Source: DATJFX01 sp035495465 (GTDB lineage: Bacteria > Patescibacteriota > Doudnabacteria > UBA920 > O2-02-FULL-48-8). From it: DNA of 8,510 bases. Below, one piece after another: positions 1 through 6,239 of this stretch (positions are counted from its first letter, which is position 1; every line of letters starts with the position of its first letter). The stretch is taken from assembly GCA_035495465.1 (NCBI GenBank), contig DATJFX010000038.1, positions 1 through 8,510 on the forward strand, read 5' to 3'. The notes below the pieces were generated by a model that was not told the origin of the DNA, made no database searches, and saw only the letters and a list, made by a program, of their open reading frames with translations. The position numbers and the translations under genes were made by a program.

Positions 1-1
1 A

Positions 2-112
2 CAGGATGCCAAACGCCGTGAGAAGTATTTAAAAACCACGCAAGGACGAAGATTTATTGGATTAAGATTATTAGAGTACCAACGTCAATCGGCGTTTGGC
101 ACGGGAAGTTGA
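2..112 (+). CDS. C-terminal tail of an unrecognised protein (5' end outside window)
   Basis: Open frame entering from the left edge, giving 36 residues before TGA at 110-112. The tail is basic (KRREKYLK, QGRRFIGLRLLEYQR) and ends in SAFGTGS. The codons look like coding sequence, and the stop lies 10 bp before the ATG of the ABC permease, the spacing expected for two genes of one operon. I do not recognise the family. It does not look like the usual end of an ABC ATPase or of a MacA-type adaptor, the partners one would expect next to a MacB-like permease. With so little protein visible it could also be a chance open frame. Confidence 0.45.
   Translation, partial: QDAKRREKYLKTTQGRRFIGLRLLEYQRQSAFGTGS
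7..101. repeat. 12-bp perfect inverted repeat with 71-nt spacer
   Basis: TGCCAAACGCCG at 7-18 is the exact reverse complement of CGGCGTTTGGCA at 90-101. The arms lie inside the end of the upstream open frame, and the right arm ends 21 bp before the permease ATG. In RNA it could form a long-range stem over the intergenic junction. No T-tract follows, so it is not a standard terminator. It may be chance. Confidence 0.5.
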
Positions 113-122
113 TATACTGGGA

Positions 123-1355
123 ATGTTTTTTCAAACGATAAAAATTGCTCTGAAAGCTTTGCTTCTGAATAAAGCCAGAACTTTTTTAACTATGCTTGGT
201 ATTGTCATCGGGATTGCCGCGGTGATTATTTTAATTTCTGCAGGCAGCGGCGCCCAGTCATTAATTTTAGACCAGGTGAAGGGGATTGGTTCTAATTTTT
301 TATTTATCATCCCGGGCGGCAGCGGCAAAAGCCAATTTTCCGCCCCAGCTCAAGCTTCCGGCACTGTGGTCACCAGTTTAACCGATCAGGATGTAAAATC
401 TTTACGCAATAAGGATTTGGCTTCTGATATTGAATATGTCAGCCCAGAAGTACGGGGACAGTTTGTGGTTTCTTTCGGAACAACAGACGAACAGGCGTCC
501 GTGGCAGGCGAAGATGAAAATTTTTATATTGTAAGAAATATGACGTTAAGCGAAGGGAATTGGTACACCAAAGCTGAAGTGGATGGATTTACTCAAGTGG
601 CAATTCTCGGGTCTAAACTAAAGGAAGATTTATTTGGCAGCCAAGATCCAATCGGGCAAATCGTGAAAATAAAACAGCTAAGCTTTCGGGTGATTGGGGT
701 GTTAGAACTCAAAGGAGTGGGTCCGGGCGGCGTAGATCAGGACAGTCAGGTAATCGTGCCTGTTTCGACTGCTCAGAAAATATTGTTAGGCATAGATTAT
801 TACAGTTTGATTCAGGTCCAAGTCAAAGACGTGGCAAATCTGCCAACCACCCAGGAGGATATTGCAAAAATCTTACGCAATAATCATCGGATTACAGACC
901 CGAATAAAGACGATTTCACGATTCGCAACCAGCAAGATGCAGTTTCTCTCATTTCTACCATTACGTCAGCGTTAACTTTATTCTTAGCGGCGATCGCCGG
1001 GATTTCTTTAGTAGTGGGAGGAATCGGAATTATGAATATAATGCTAGTCTCAGTTACAGAAAGAACACGCGAAATCGGATTGAGAAAAGCCATCGGAGCC
1101 ACTCGACGCAATATTTTATCGCAATTTTTGATCGAAGCGATTTTATTAACCAGTCTGGGCGGAGTGATCGGAGTGGTTATCGGCTACGCTGGCTCAATTG
1201 GTATTGCTAAAATCGGCAACTGGACGCCCACTGTGCCTATTTACGGAATATTACTGGCGGTTGGAGTTTCCGCGGTGTTTGGGCTGGTATTTGGAATTTA
1301 TCCGGCGAACAAAGCTTCCAAGCTTAATCCTATCGAAGCCCTGCGGTATGAATAA
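123..1355 (+). CDS. MacB/FtsX-family ABC transporter permease
   Basis: 410-residue inner-membrane permease of the MacB/LolCE/FtsX superfamily, which works with a separate ATPase in export or mechanotransmission rather than classical import. One N-terminal membrane helix (about residues 22-42, after NKARTFLTMLGI) precedes a large extracytoplasmic MacB core domain (about 43-270). Three C-terminal helices follow (about 285-309, 335-358 and 372-393). Hallmarks of the FtsX domain are GGIGIMNIMLVSVTERTREIG and RKAIGA at about 299-326, and the C-terminal ending NPIEALRYE. An in-frame TTG at 96 would add nine residues, but it overlaps the upstream frame, and family proteins begin close to the ATG at 123. 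No ATPase gene is visible; it may lie further left. Substrate unknown. Confidence 0.9.
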   Translation: MFFQTIKIALKALLLNKARTFLTMLGIVIGIAAVIILISAGSGAQSLILDQVKGIGSNFLFIIPGGSGKSQFSAPAQASGTVVTSLTDQDVKSLRNKDLASDIEYVSPEVRGQFVVSFGTTDEQASVAGEDENFYIVRNMTLSEGNWYTKAEVDGFTQVAILGSKLKEDLFGSQDPIGQIVKIKQLSFRVIGVLELKGVGPGGVDQDSQVIVPVSTAQKILLGIDYYSLIQVQVKDVANLPTTQEDIAKILRNNHRITDPNKDDFTIRNQQDAVSLISTITSALTLFLAAIAGISLVVGGIGIMNIMLVSVTERTREIGLRKAIGATRRNILSQFLIEAILLTSLGGVIGVVIGYAGSIGIAKIGNWTPTVPIYGILLAVGVSAVFGLVFGIYPANKASKLNPIEALRYE

Positions 1356-1385
1356 AAAAACTGGATAAGATTTATCTTATCCAGT
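1354..1385 (-). terminator. Rho-independent terminator of cfa, enclosing its stop codon
   Basis: Perfect 11-bp stem (ACTGGATAAGA at 1360-1370 with TCTTATCCAGT at 1375-1385) around a 4-nt loop. Read on the minus strand it is followed by a run of T (1354-1360), the layout of an intrinsic terminator for cfa. The cfa stop codon (1372-1374) sits in the loop, so the last codons of cfa form one arm. On the plus strand the hairpin lies just after the permease stop but has no T-run, so it should stop plus-strand transcripts less well. Confidence 0.85.
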
Positions 1386-2529
1386 GGTAGTTGTCGTGGT
1401 ATTCCGGATGGCTGTAGACGATCTGCCACAGCTCCAAGTTCCCCGAGCGAAAGGCGCCGGCGCAGCACAGTAGGTAGTATTGCCACATCCGAAAGAAACG
1501 GCCTCCTTCCCGATCTTCGTATCGGGACTTGAGCTGCGGCCAGGCTTGAGTAAATCTCTCGTACCAAGCCATGAGCGTGGGGTCGTAGTACTTCCCAAAC
1601 TCATGCCAGTCGCGGCATCGGAACAAATCCTCCACGCTCCTATGGATTTGCGGTCTTCTGGGAAGTTGGGCCACGGGAAAGATATACTTTCGCATCCATG
1701 GATCATGGCCAGGAACGAATCCATGGCCGCCGATCGTATGAAGCAGAAATAATCCTTCCGGTTTCAGGAGAGCGTGCGCGATCTCCATGAACTCCCGGTA
1801 GTTTTTCGGTTCCACATGTTCGAACATGCCGACTGAGACGACATGATCGAAATGCACCGACGGACCGAGCTCGTGCCGAAGCTTGCGGTAATCCAGGGAG
1901 AGGATCTCCACTGGCTGGCCTTGGCATTTTTCTTTTGCCCCGATAGCCTGCTCTTTCGAAATCGTGATACCCACAACCTGAACTTGGTAGTTGGCAGCAG
2001 CAAAGCGGGCAAACCCGCCCCAGCCACAGCCGATGTCCAGAATCTTCTGACCTGCTTTGATACCCAGCTTGCGGCAGATCAGGTTGTATTTGGCGGATTG
2101 AGCCGCAGCCAAACACTTCGAATCCCAGCTCAGGCTTTTCCAGTATCCGCAGCTGTAGGCCAGAGAGGGGTCGAGCATGGCGGCGTACAGATCGTTCCCC
2201 AGGTCGTAGTGGCGTTTGGCAACTGCCACTGATTTTTCCTCGGTCGCCAAGTTGACCAGCCGGGACTTGAGCCACCAACTCAGCTCTTGGAGATTCAAAA
2301 GCGACACGGCAGGAACGCCGCGACGCAGTAACCGCTCAAAAAACTGATCCAGATGGGTGGAGTCCCACCACCCATCCATGTAGGATTCGCCAAGTCCGAG
2401 CGAGCCTTGGCGTAAGACTTTGCCAAAGAAGCGCTCGTCGTGAACTTGGATGTCCCAAGGCGATGTCCCATTGATGTCAATCCCGGCCCGGTTCAAAAGC
2501 TTCGTGATGATGGCCTTGGCCATACCCAT
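1372..2529 (-). CDS. cfa: Cyclopropane-fatty-acyl-phospholipid synthase
   Basis: 385 residues, close to the 382 of E. coli Cfa. The enzyme transfers a methylene group from S-adenosylmethionine to the cis double bond of membrane phospholipid acyl chains. Visible motifs: KRHYDLGNDLY at 105-115, SCGYW at 126-130 with the family cysteine C127, the SAM-binding LDIGCGWGG at 164-172, VVGITISKEQ at 185-194, SVGMFEHVEPKNY at 232-244 with E237, LLHTIGG at 262-268 with H264, and LMAWYERF at 319-326 with Y323. These match the catalytic residues of E. coli Cfa, so it should be active. The start is the ATG at 2529, 6 nt after AGGAGG; an ATG two codons later is too far from it. G+C is far above that of the neighbours (60% and 63% in two sampled 60-base lines). 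With its own promoter, ribosome site and terminator it looks like an acquired single-gene unit. Confidence 0.96.
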   Translation of the reverse strand: MGMAKAIITKLLNRAGIDINGTSPWDIQVHDERFFGKVLRQGSLGLGESYMDGWWDSTHLDQFFERLLRRGVPAVSLLNLQELSWWLKSRLVNLATEEKSVAVAKRHYDLGNDLYAAMLDPSLAYSCGYWKSLSWDSKCLAAAQSAKYNLICRKLGIKAGQKILDIGCGWGGFARFAAANYQVQVVGITISKEQAIGAKEKCQGQPVEILSLDYRKLRHELGPSVHFDHVVSVGMFEHVEPKNYREFMEIAHALLKPEGLFLLHTIGGHGFVPGHDPWMRKYIFPVAQLPRRPQIHRSVEDLFRCRDWHEFGKYYDPTLMAWYERFTQAWPQLKSRYEDREGGRFFRMWQYYLLCCAGAFRSGNLELWQIVYSHPEYHDNYHWIR

Positions 2530-2535
2530 GAGTGT

Positions 2536-2541
2536 CCTCCT
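2536..2541 (-). promoter_or_regulatory. Perfect Shine-Dalgarno of cfa
   Basis: AGGAGG on the minus strand, 6 nt before the ATG ending at 2529. This fixes the start over the second ATG at 2521-2523. Such a strong site is unusual here; most neighbouring genes have weak or no sites. Confidence 0.85.
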
Positions 2542-2585
2542 GAAAAATACGCTTTCAGAAAATTAACCAATCAGAAATTCATTGC

Positions 2586-2614
2586 ATTATATCGGTCTTC
2601 CACCCACTCGTCAA
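2586..2614 (-). promoter_or_regulatory. Sigma70-type promoter of cfa
   Basis: Minus-strand TTGACG (2609-2614) and TATAAT (2586-2591) separated by exactly 17 bp. This matches the housekeeping consensus at 11 of 12 positions with ideal spacing. The expected transcription start near 2579 gives a leader of about 50 nt before the cfa ATG. Confidence 0.82.
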
Positions 2615-2622
2615 CAGGCCAG

Positions 2623-2651
2623 CTGAATTTTTCCCCGGAAAATGGTATAAT
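2623..2651 (+). promoter_or_regulatory. Extended -10 promoter of the glycosidase operon
   Basis: TGGTATAAT at 2643-2651 is a perfect -10 hexamer with the upstream TG of an extended -10 element. The -35 position (CTGAAT, 2623-2628, 17 bp upstream) is weak. The -10 box ends only 8 bp before the ATG at 2660, so the transcript should begin at or within about 2 nt of the start codon. No Shine-Dalgarno is present, consistent with leaderless translation. The promoter is divergent from, and close to, that of cfa. Confidence 0.72.
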
Positions 2652-2659
2652 ATAGGCGT

Positions 2660-3877
2660 ATGGAAAATCTTCCCGAAACAAAACTACAGTTTCCTGCTGG
2701 TTTTTTATTAGGCGCGGCATCAGCGGCCCATCAAGTGGAGGGAAATAATATCCATTCAGATTGGTGGGAATACGAACAAAAAGGCCGTTTACCAAAATCT
2801 GGCGAGGCCTGCGATCATTACAATCGATACGAAGAAGATTTTGGTCTAGCCCAGGAAATTGGTTTAAACGCCATGCGAATTTCCATTGAATGGGCAAGGA
2901 TCGAACCGGAGGCCGGCAAGTGGAATGCTCAGGCGATCGAACATTACAAAAAAGTTTTGATAAGCATGAAAGAGCACGGTCTTACTCGGGTGGTCACCTT
3001 GTGGCATTGGACCTTGCCAAAATGGTTTGCCGACCAAGGCGGATTTGAAAACAAGCAGGGCGTGGAAGCCTTTGCGCGTTTTGCCTGGTTTGTGGCGCAA
3101 AATTTAGGCCGCGAAATTGATTTATGGATTACTCTGAACGAACCGGAAGTCTATGTTTTATCATCCTATAAGCAAGGCGTACACCCGCCGTTTGAGAAAA
3201 GTATTTACCTGTCCTGGCGAGTTACAGAAAATTTAATTGAAGCACATAAAGCCGCTTACAAAGCGATTAAAGAAGCGCTAGGGAATGTGCCAGTAGGGCT
3301 GGCAAAAAATAGCGCCTACTATGCACCCTATAGAAAAAATAACCCCGCAGACAGACTAGCTACCTATATTGCGCGAGCTTTGGATGGGTATCTTTTAGAA
3401 AAAATTCAAAATCAACTGGACTTTATTGGCCTTAACTATTATTTCTATAATAGCATCAAGTTCGACTGGCGAACTGGCTACAAAGAAATGAACGGGAATT
3501 TTAACGAAGCAGAGCGGACAAACAAAGACATGTCTGAATATTCGGATATGGGTTGGTTTCTCTACCCTGAGGGAATTTATTACGTATTAAAAAATTTAAA
3601 AAAATTTCACAAACCTATTTACATTACTGAAAATGGATTGGCGGACAGTGTAGACAGCAGGCGGCCTAAATTTTTAAGAGAAACGTTTAAGGCCCTAATG
3701 AATGCACTGAAAGACGGAGTCGATCTTAAAGGGTATTTGCACTGGACCTTAACTGATAACTACGAATGGCATAATGGATTTGGGCCCCGATTCGGTTTGA
3801 TTGAAATGGATTATGTTTCTCAACAAAGAAAAATTCGGCCTTCAGCCGCTATATTTAAAGAAATAAAAATATCATGA
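2660..3877 (+). CDS. Glycoside hydrolase family 1 beta-glycosidase
   Basis: 405-residue retaining beta-glycosidase, probably beta-glucosidase or beta-galactosidase, acting in the cytoplasm since it has no signal peptide. It starts with the GH1 N-terminal signature FPAGFLLGAASAAHQVEG (11-28). The substrate-pocket motif is LWHWTLPKWF (114-123). The acid/base is E161 in ITLNEPEV, and the nucleophile is E324 in YITENGLAD. DFIGLNYY lies at 254-261, and the C-terminal aglycone motif WTLTDNYEWHNGFGPRFGL at 362-380. It is shorter than the usual 440-480 residues; the shortening lies mainly between the two catalytic glutamates, where the barrel excursion before DFIGLNYY is compact. H371 sits where family members often carry a small residue. 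The stop overlaps the next gene by 4 bp (ATGA), so the two are translationally coupled. Sugar specificity cannot be read from this alone. Confidence 0.94.
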   Translation: MENLPETKLQFPAGFLLGAASAAHQVEGNNIHSDWWEYEQKGRLPKSGEACDHYNRYEEDFGLAQEIGLNAMRISIEWARIEPEAGKWNAQAIEHYKKVLISMKEHGLTRVVTLWHWTLPKWFADQGGFENKQGVEAFARFAWFVAQNLGREIDLWITLNEPEVYVLSSYKQGVHPPFEKSIYLSWRVTENLIEAHKAAYKAIKEALGNVPVGLAKNSAYYAPYRKNNPADRLATYIARALDGYLLEKIQNQLDFIGLNYYFYNSIKFDWRTGYKEMNGNFNEAERTNKDMSEYSDMGWFLYPEGIYYVLKNLKKFHKPIYITENGLADSVDSRRPKFLRETFKALMNALKDGVDLKGYLHWTLTDNYEWHNGFGPRFGLIEMDYVSQQRKIRPSAAIFKEIKIS

Positions 3878-4767
3878 CATTGTGGATATTTATTGCGATC
3901 GTTGCATATTTATTATTGGCGCTAAACGGCGTCGCAGATAAATTTTTACTCACGAAAGCCGTAGGCGACCCGGGCGTGTATGCTTTTTATGTCAGCGTCA
4001 CGAGTTTAGCGGTTTTGATCTTATTCCCGTTTGGTTTGCATCTGTTAACCCCGGAAAATTATTTGATAGCGGCCTTCGGAGGAATGTGTTTTACTTTTGC
4101 GCTGTATTTTTTTTATTCCTCCATCCAAAAAGCCAGTATTTCGCGAATCTTACCAATCGAGGGCGGACTCGTGCCATTCTTTACATTAATTTTAGCTTAC
4201 ATCACTGGTATTGATACGTTAAACCATACGCAGCTCGTGGCTTTTGCTTTATTAGTGATCGGCGCGGTACTGATTGATTTTAAGAAAACTCGCAGGGGTT
4301 GGGAGCCGCTGGCTTTGCGAGATACCGTCTTAGCCGGTTTGTTGTTTGCTTTGTCTTTTATTTTAACCAAATATACTTTCAATCAGGCGGGATTTGTTTC
4401 GGGTCTGATTTGGAGTCGGCTGGGTTTAACTGTGGGGGCCGGGGTAATGCTGGCTATACCATCTACTCGGAAAGGCATTTTTTCCGCGCCGCGGAACACC
4501 AGCAATAAAAACAAACTTTTATTTTATTCTTCTCATTTGGCAGGATCTGCGGGAAGTTTTTTACAAAATTACGCCATCGCCCTAGGCAGCGTGGTTATCG
4601 TAAATGCTTTGCAGGGGGTACAGTTTGTTTTTATCTTGCTGCTCAGCGTGACTTTTTCGAAATTTTTCCCTCAAATAATTAAAGAAGACATTCATGGCAA
4701 GATTTTAGTGCAAAAAATTATTGCCATTATCTTAATCACCACAGGTTTGGTCTTGCTTAATATATAA
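3874..4767 (+). CDS. EamA/DMT-superfamily transporter
   Basis: 297-residue polytopic membrane protein with about ten predicted helices (roughly 1-22, 34-57, 62-83, 90-111, 117-136, 151-168, 173-195, 216-236, 238-261, 279-296). They form two similar five-helix halves joined by a basic loop (KKTRRGWEP, 137-145), the layout of EamA drug/metabolite transporters. The end of helix 4 region (ISRILPIEGGLVPFFTLILA) fits the family repeat. Family members move amino acids, sugars, nucleotide sugars or lipid-linked sugars, and the substrate cannot be told from sequence. It overlaps the GH1 gene by 4 bp and the next gene by 1 bp (TAATG), so it is very likely produced with two glycosidases. That points to a sugar or glycoside as cargo, but this is inference. 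Confidence 0.85.
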   Translation: MTLWIFIAIVAYLLLALNGVADKFLLTKAVGDPGVYAFYVSVTSLAVLILFPFGLHLLTPENYLIAAFGGMCFTFALYFFYSSIQKASISRILPIEGGLVPFFTLILAYITGIDTLNHTQLVAFALLVIGAVLIDFKKTRRGWEPLALRDTVLAGLLFALSFILTKYTFNQAGFVSGLIWSRLGLTVGAGVMLAIPSTRKGIFSAPRNTSNKNKLLFYSSHLAGSAGSFLQNYAIALGSVVIVNALQGVQFVFILLLSVTFSKFFPQIIKEDIHGKILVQKIIAIILITTGLVLLNI

Positions 4768-5759
4768 TGAGAAAATTTTATAAAATTTTAGGCGTATTGG
4801 TTTTAGTTTTTATTGCCGCGTGTTGTTTTTTTTATTTTCAATTTCAACCATCGCAAACAACTGTCTGGGGGATAAATTTTTCCCAGATCCGGGCCAGGGA
4901 GTTGGGGTTAAATGCGCGTGAGCTGTTTTTAGATATGCTGACTGATTTGAAACCCAAGGAAATCCGCATGGCTGCTTATTGGACTGAAATAGAACCCCAA
5001 GAGAATGTTTATAATTTCACTGAACTAGATGATTTGTTAAAACAAGCGGAGATTTATCATACAGATGTAATTTTAGCAGTGGGAAATAAATTACCCCGCT
5101 GGCCAGAGTGCTATAAACCGGATTGGGCCAAGCAACTTGATCCAGCCCAAGAACAAACAGCGCAGCTAAGTATGGTTAAAACGGTTGTGGAGCATTATAA
5201 AAATTTTCCAGCAATTACCGTTTGGCAGGTTGAAAATGAAGGATTATTCGGTTTTGGTTTGGATTGTCCGAAAATTGATAAGGATTTATTCCGCCAAGAA
5301 ATTAGCTTGGTAAAATCTCTGGATACCCGGCCGGTTCTGGTTACCGATAGTGGGGAAATTGGCCGCTGGTTGCCGACTGCGTCTTTAGGCGCTGACTGGT
5401 TTGGTTCCACTATGTACCGCGTGGTGGAAAATAACCTTACGGGTTATATTAAATATCCTTTGCCTTATTTCTTTTTCCGGATTAAAGCCGGGATTATCAA
5501 CACTTTTGCCCGCCCCCAGAAGATTATTGGGGTAGAATTGCAGGCTGAGCCTTGGCTATCCGGATCTGTGCAAGGCACGGATTTAGATACCCAAAAAGCC
5601 ATGATGAACCCGAAAATTTTCCAACAAAACGTCGCCTTTGCCCAAAAAGTGGGTTTTTCCGAGAATTATCTTTGGGGAGTAGAATGGTGGTATTGGATGG
5701 CGAAAAAGCAGAATGATTGGGGGATGTGGCAATCGGTGAAGGATTTGCTTGCAAAATAG
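4767..5759 (+). CDS. Membrane-anchored clan-A (TIM-barrel) glycoside hydrolase-like protein
   Basis: 330 residues. A basic start and hydrophobic segment (about 4-26) form a signal anchor; IAAC at 16-19 could be a lipobox, but the hydrophobic stretch continues, so an anchor is more likely. The rest should face outside. The barrel shows EIRMAAYWTEIEPQENVYNF (65-84), like the strand-2 region of GH5/GH42-type enzymes. VWQVENEG (152-159) has a candidate acid/base E158 after the conserved asparagine. VTDSGE follows at 192-197. GVELQAEPW (255-263) holds the candidate nucleophile E257, with E261 as an alternative. GVEWWYW at 304-310 resembles the final strand. I recognise the overall pattern from proteins labelled cellulase-like or beta-galactosidase-like but cannot assign a CAZy family. 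It begins inside the stop of the transporter gene (1-bp overlap). No clear terminator follows. Confidence 0.78.
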   Translation: MRKFYKILGVLVLVFIAACCFFYFQFQPSQTTVWGINFSQIRARELGLNARELFLDMLTDLKPKEIRMAAYWTEIEPQENVYNFTELDDLLKQAEIYHTDVILAVGNKLPRWPECYKPDWAKQLDPAQEQTAQLSMVKTVVEHYKNFPAITVWQVENEGLFGFGLDCPKIDKDLFRQEISLVKSLDTRPVLVTDSGEIGRWLPTASLGADWFGSTMYRVVENNLTGYIKYPLPYFFFRIKAGIINTFARPQKIIGVELQAEPWLSGSVQGTDLDTQKAMMNPKIFQQNVAFAQKVGFSENYLWGVEWWYWMAKKQNDWGMWQSVKDLLAK

Positions 5760-5998
5760 TACGCGAATCGATTTTTTAGACCATAAAAATCATTATTTCT
5801 ATATTTTTTTAAAGTAGATTTTTATTCCCGTTGCGGTTTCTGAAGAAACACGCTGAGTGTGCCAAAAACCTGCCCTTCGTTCTATTTAGCCAATTTAGAG
5901 GGGAAAAAGAAAAGGGGTTTGCGTAACATTTTTAGAGGGTGTATCGTATTAATAGATAGTCGAAACTTTCTTTGAAATTAACACGAAAAGGAGCGTGT
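5760..5998 (+). promoter_or_regulatory. Intergenic stretch with possible weak promoter for the small gene
   Basis: 239 bp between the glycosidase operon and the small gene. TTGCGT (5919-5924) and TATCGT (5942-5947) lie 17 bp apart and could be a weak sigma70 promoter; both hexamers are imperfect. An AT-only-style inverted repeat (ATAAAAATC at 5783-5791 with GATTTTTAT at 5817-5825) might help end the upstream transcript, but its loop is long and the stem lacks GC. Nothing else convincing is seen. Confidence 0.35.
5988..5993 (+). promoter_or_regulatory. Shine-Dalgarno of the 64-residue gene
   Basis: AAGGAG, 5 nt before ATG at 5999. This selects the ATG over an in-frame TTG at 5972, which would place the ribosome site inside the coding sequence. 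Confidence 0.7.
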
Positions 5999-6193
5999 AT
6001 GTCAATAAATTTGTTACTTTTATACGAAATAAAGGAAAAAGCCGCGCGCGTTAACAGTAAAAAAGCTTATCGAGAGTTTGAAAAATGGGTAAAAAACCTG
6101 CTTCAGACCTATCATGATGCAGCCATTGAGCGGGTAGCTAGGATCTCATTATTTAGCCTCCAGGAACGTTTTAGTCTCGGGGCAGCTATATAG
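5999..6193 (+). CDS. Small protein of unknown function (64 residues)
   Basis: Not recognised. The protein starts MSINLLLLYEIKEKAARVN, is rich in Lys, Arg and Glu, and looks mainly helical with amphipathic stretches (YEIKEKAARVNSKKAYREFEKWVKN in two overlapping pieces, about residues 9-33). It ends in FSLGAAI. There is no signal peptide, cysteine cluster or clear DNA-binding motif. Support for a real gene is a good ribosome site, a possible promoter upstream and a strong hairpin terminator 14 bp after the stop. The TAG stop lies within a 12-bp palindrome (AGCTATATAGCT, 6184-6195). It stands alone between two operons. It may be a regulator, a toxin or antitoxin half without a visible partner, or a lineage-specific protein; nothing here decides. 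Confidence 0.6.
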   Translation: MSINLLLLYEIKEKAARVNSKKAYREFEKWVKNLLQTYHDAAIERVARISLFSLQERFSLGAAI

Positions 6194-6206
6194 CTATAAG
6201 TATATG

Positions 6207-6236
6207 AAAACCGTCCGGTCTGTACCGGACGGTTTT
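6207..6236. terminator. Bidirectional Rho-independent terminator
   Basis: Perfect 13-bp stem, AAAACCGTCCGGT (6207-6219) with ACCGGACGGTTTT (6224-6236), around the loop CTGT. The GC-rich core flanked by A on one side and T on the other works on both strands. It lies between the small plus-strand gene and the convergent scpB, whose stop codon is only 3 bp away, so one hairpin probably serves both. Confidence 0.92.
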
Positions 6237-6239
6237 GGT

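Noticed and set aside
96..122. TTG start at 96 for the ABC permease
   Set aside because: It adds nine residues overlapping the upstream frame and lacks a ribosome site; the ATG at 123 matches the family's N-terminal position.
2211..2220. Third copy of GGCGTTTGGC, also seen at 91-100 and inverted at 8-17
   Set aside because: Here it encodes conserved Cfa residues (AKRH), so the match is most likely coincidence rather than a binding site.
1377..2278. Long open frames on both strands overlapping cfa in other frames (for example 1703-2278 and 1843-2232)
   Set aside because: They are by-products of the GC-rich cfa sequence; their translations show no family motifs, while the cfa frame carries all catalytic residues.
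5783..5825. Inverted repeat ATAAAAATC/GATTTTTAT as terminator of the glycosidase operon
   Set aside because: The stem is nearly all A-T and the loop is 25 nt, so it is too weak to call as an intrinsic terminator.
5836..5860. Two overlapping short hairpins (GTTTC-TGAA-GAAAC and ACAC-GCTGA-GTGT), considered as a switch or small RNA
   Set aside because: Stems of 4-5 bp are common by chance, and no known riboswitch features surround them.
6184..6195. 12-bp palindrome AGCTATATAGCT at the end of the small gene
   Set aside because: It is AT-rich with no loop, and the strong hairpin just downstream explains termination; an operator role cannot be supported.
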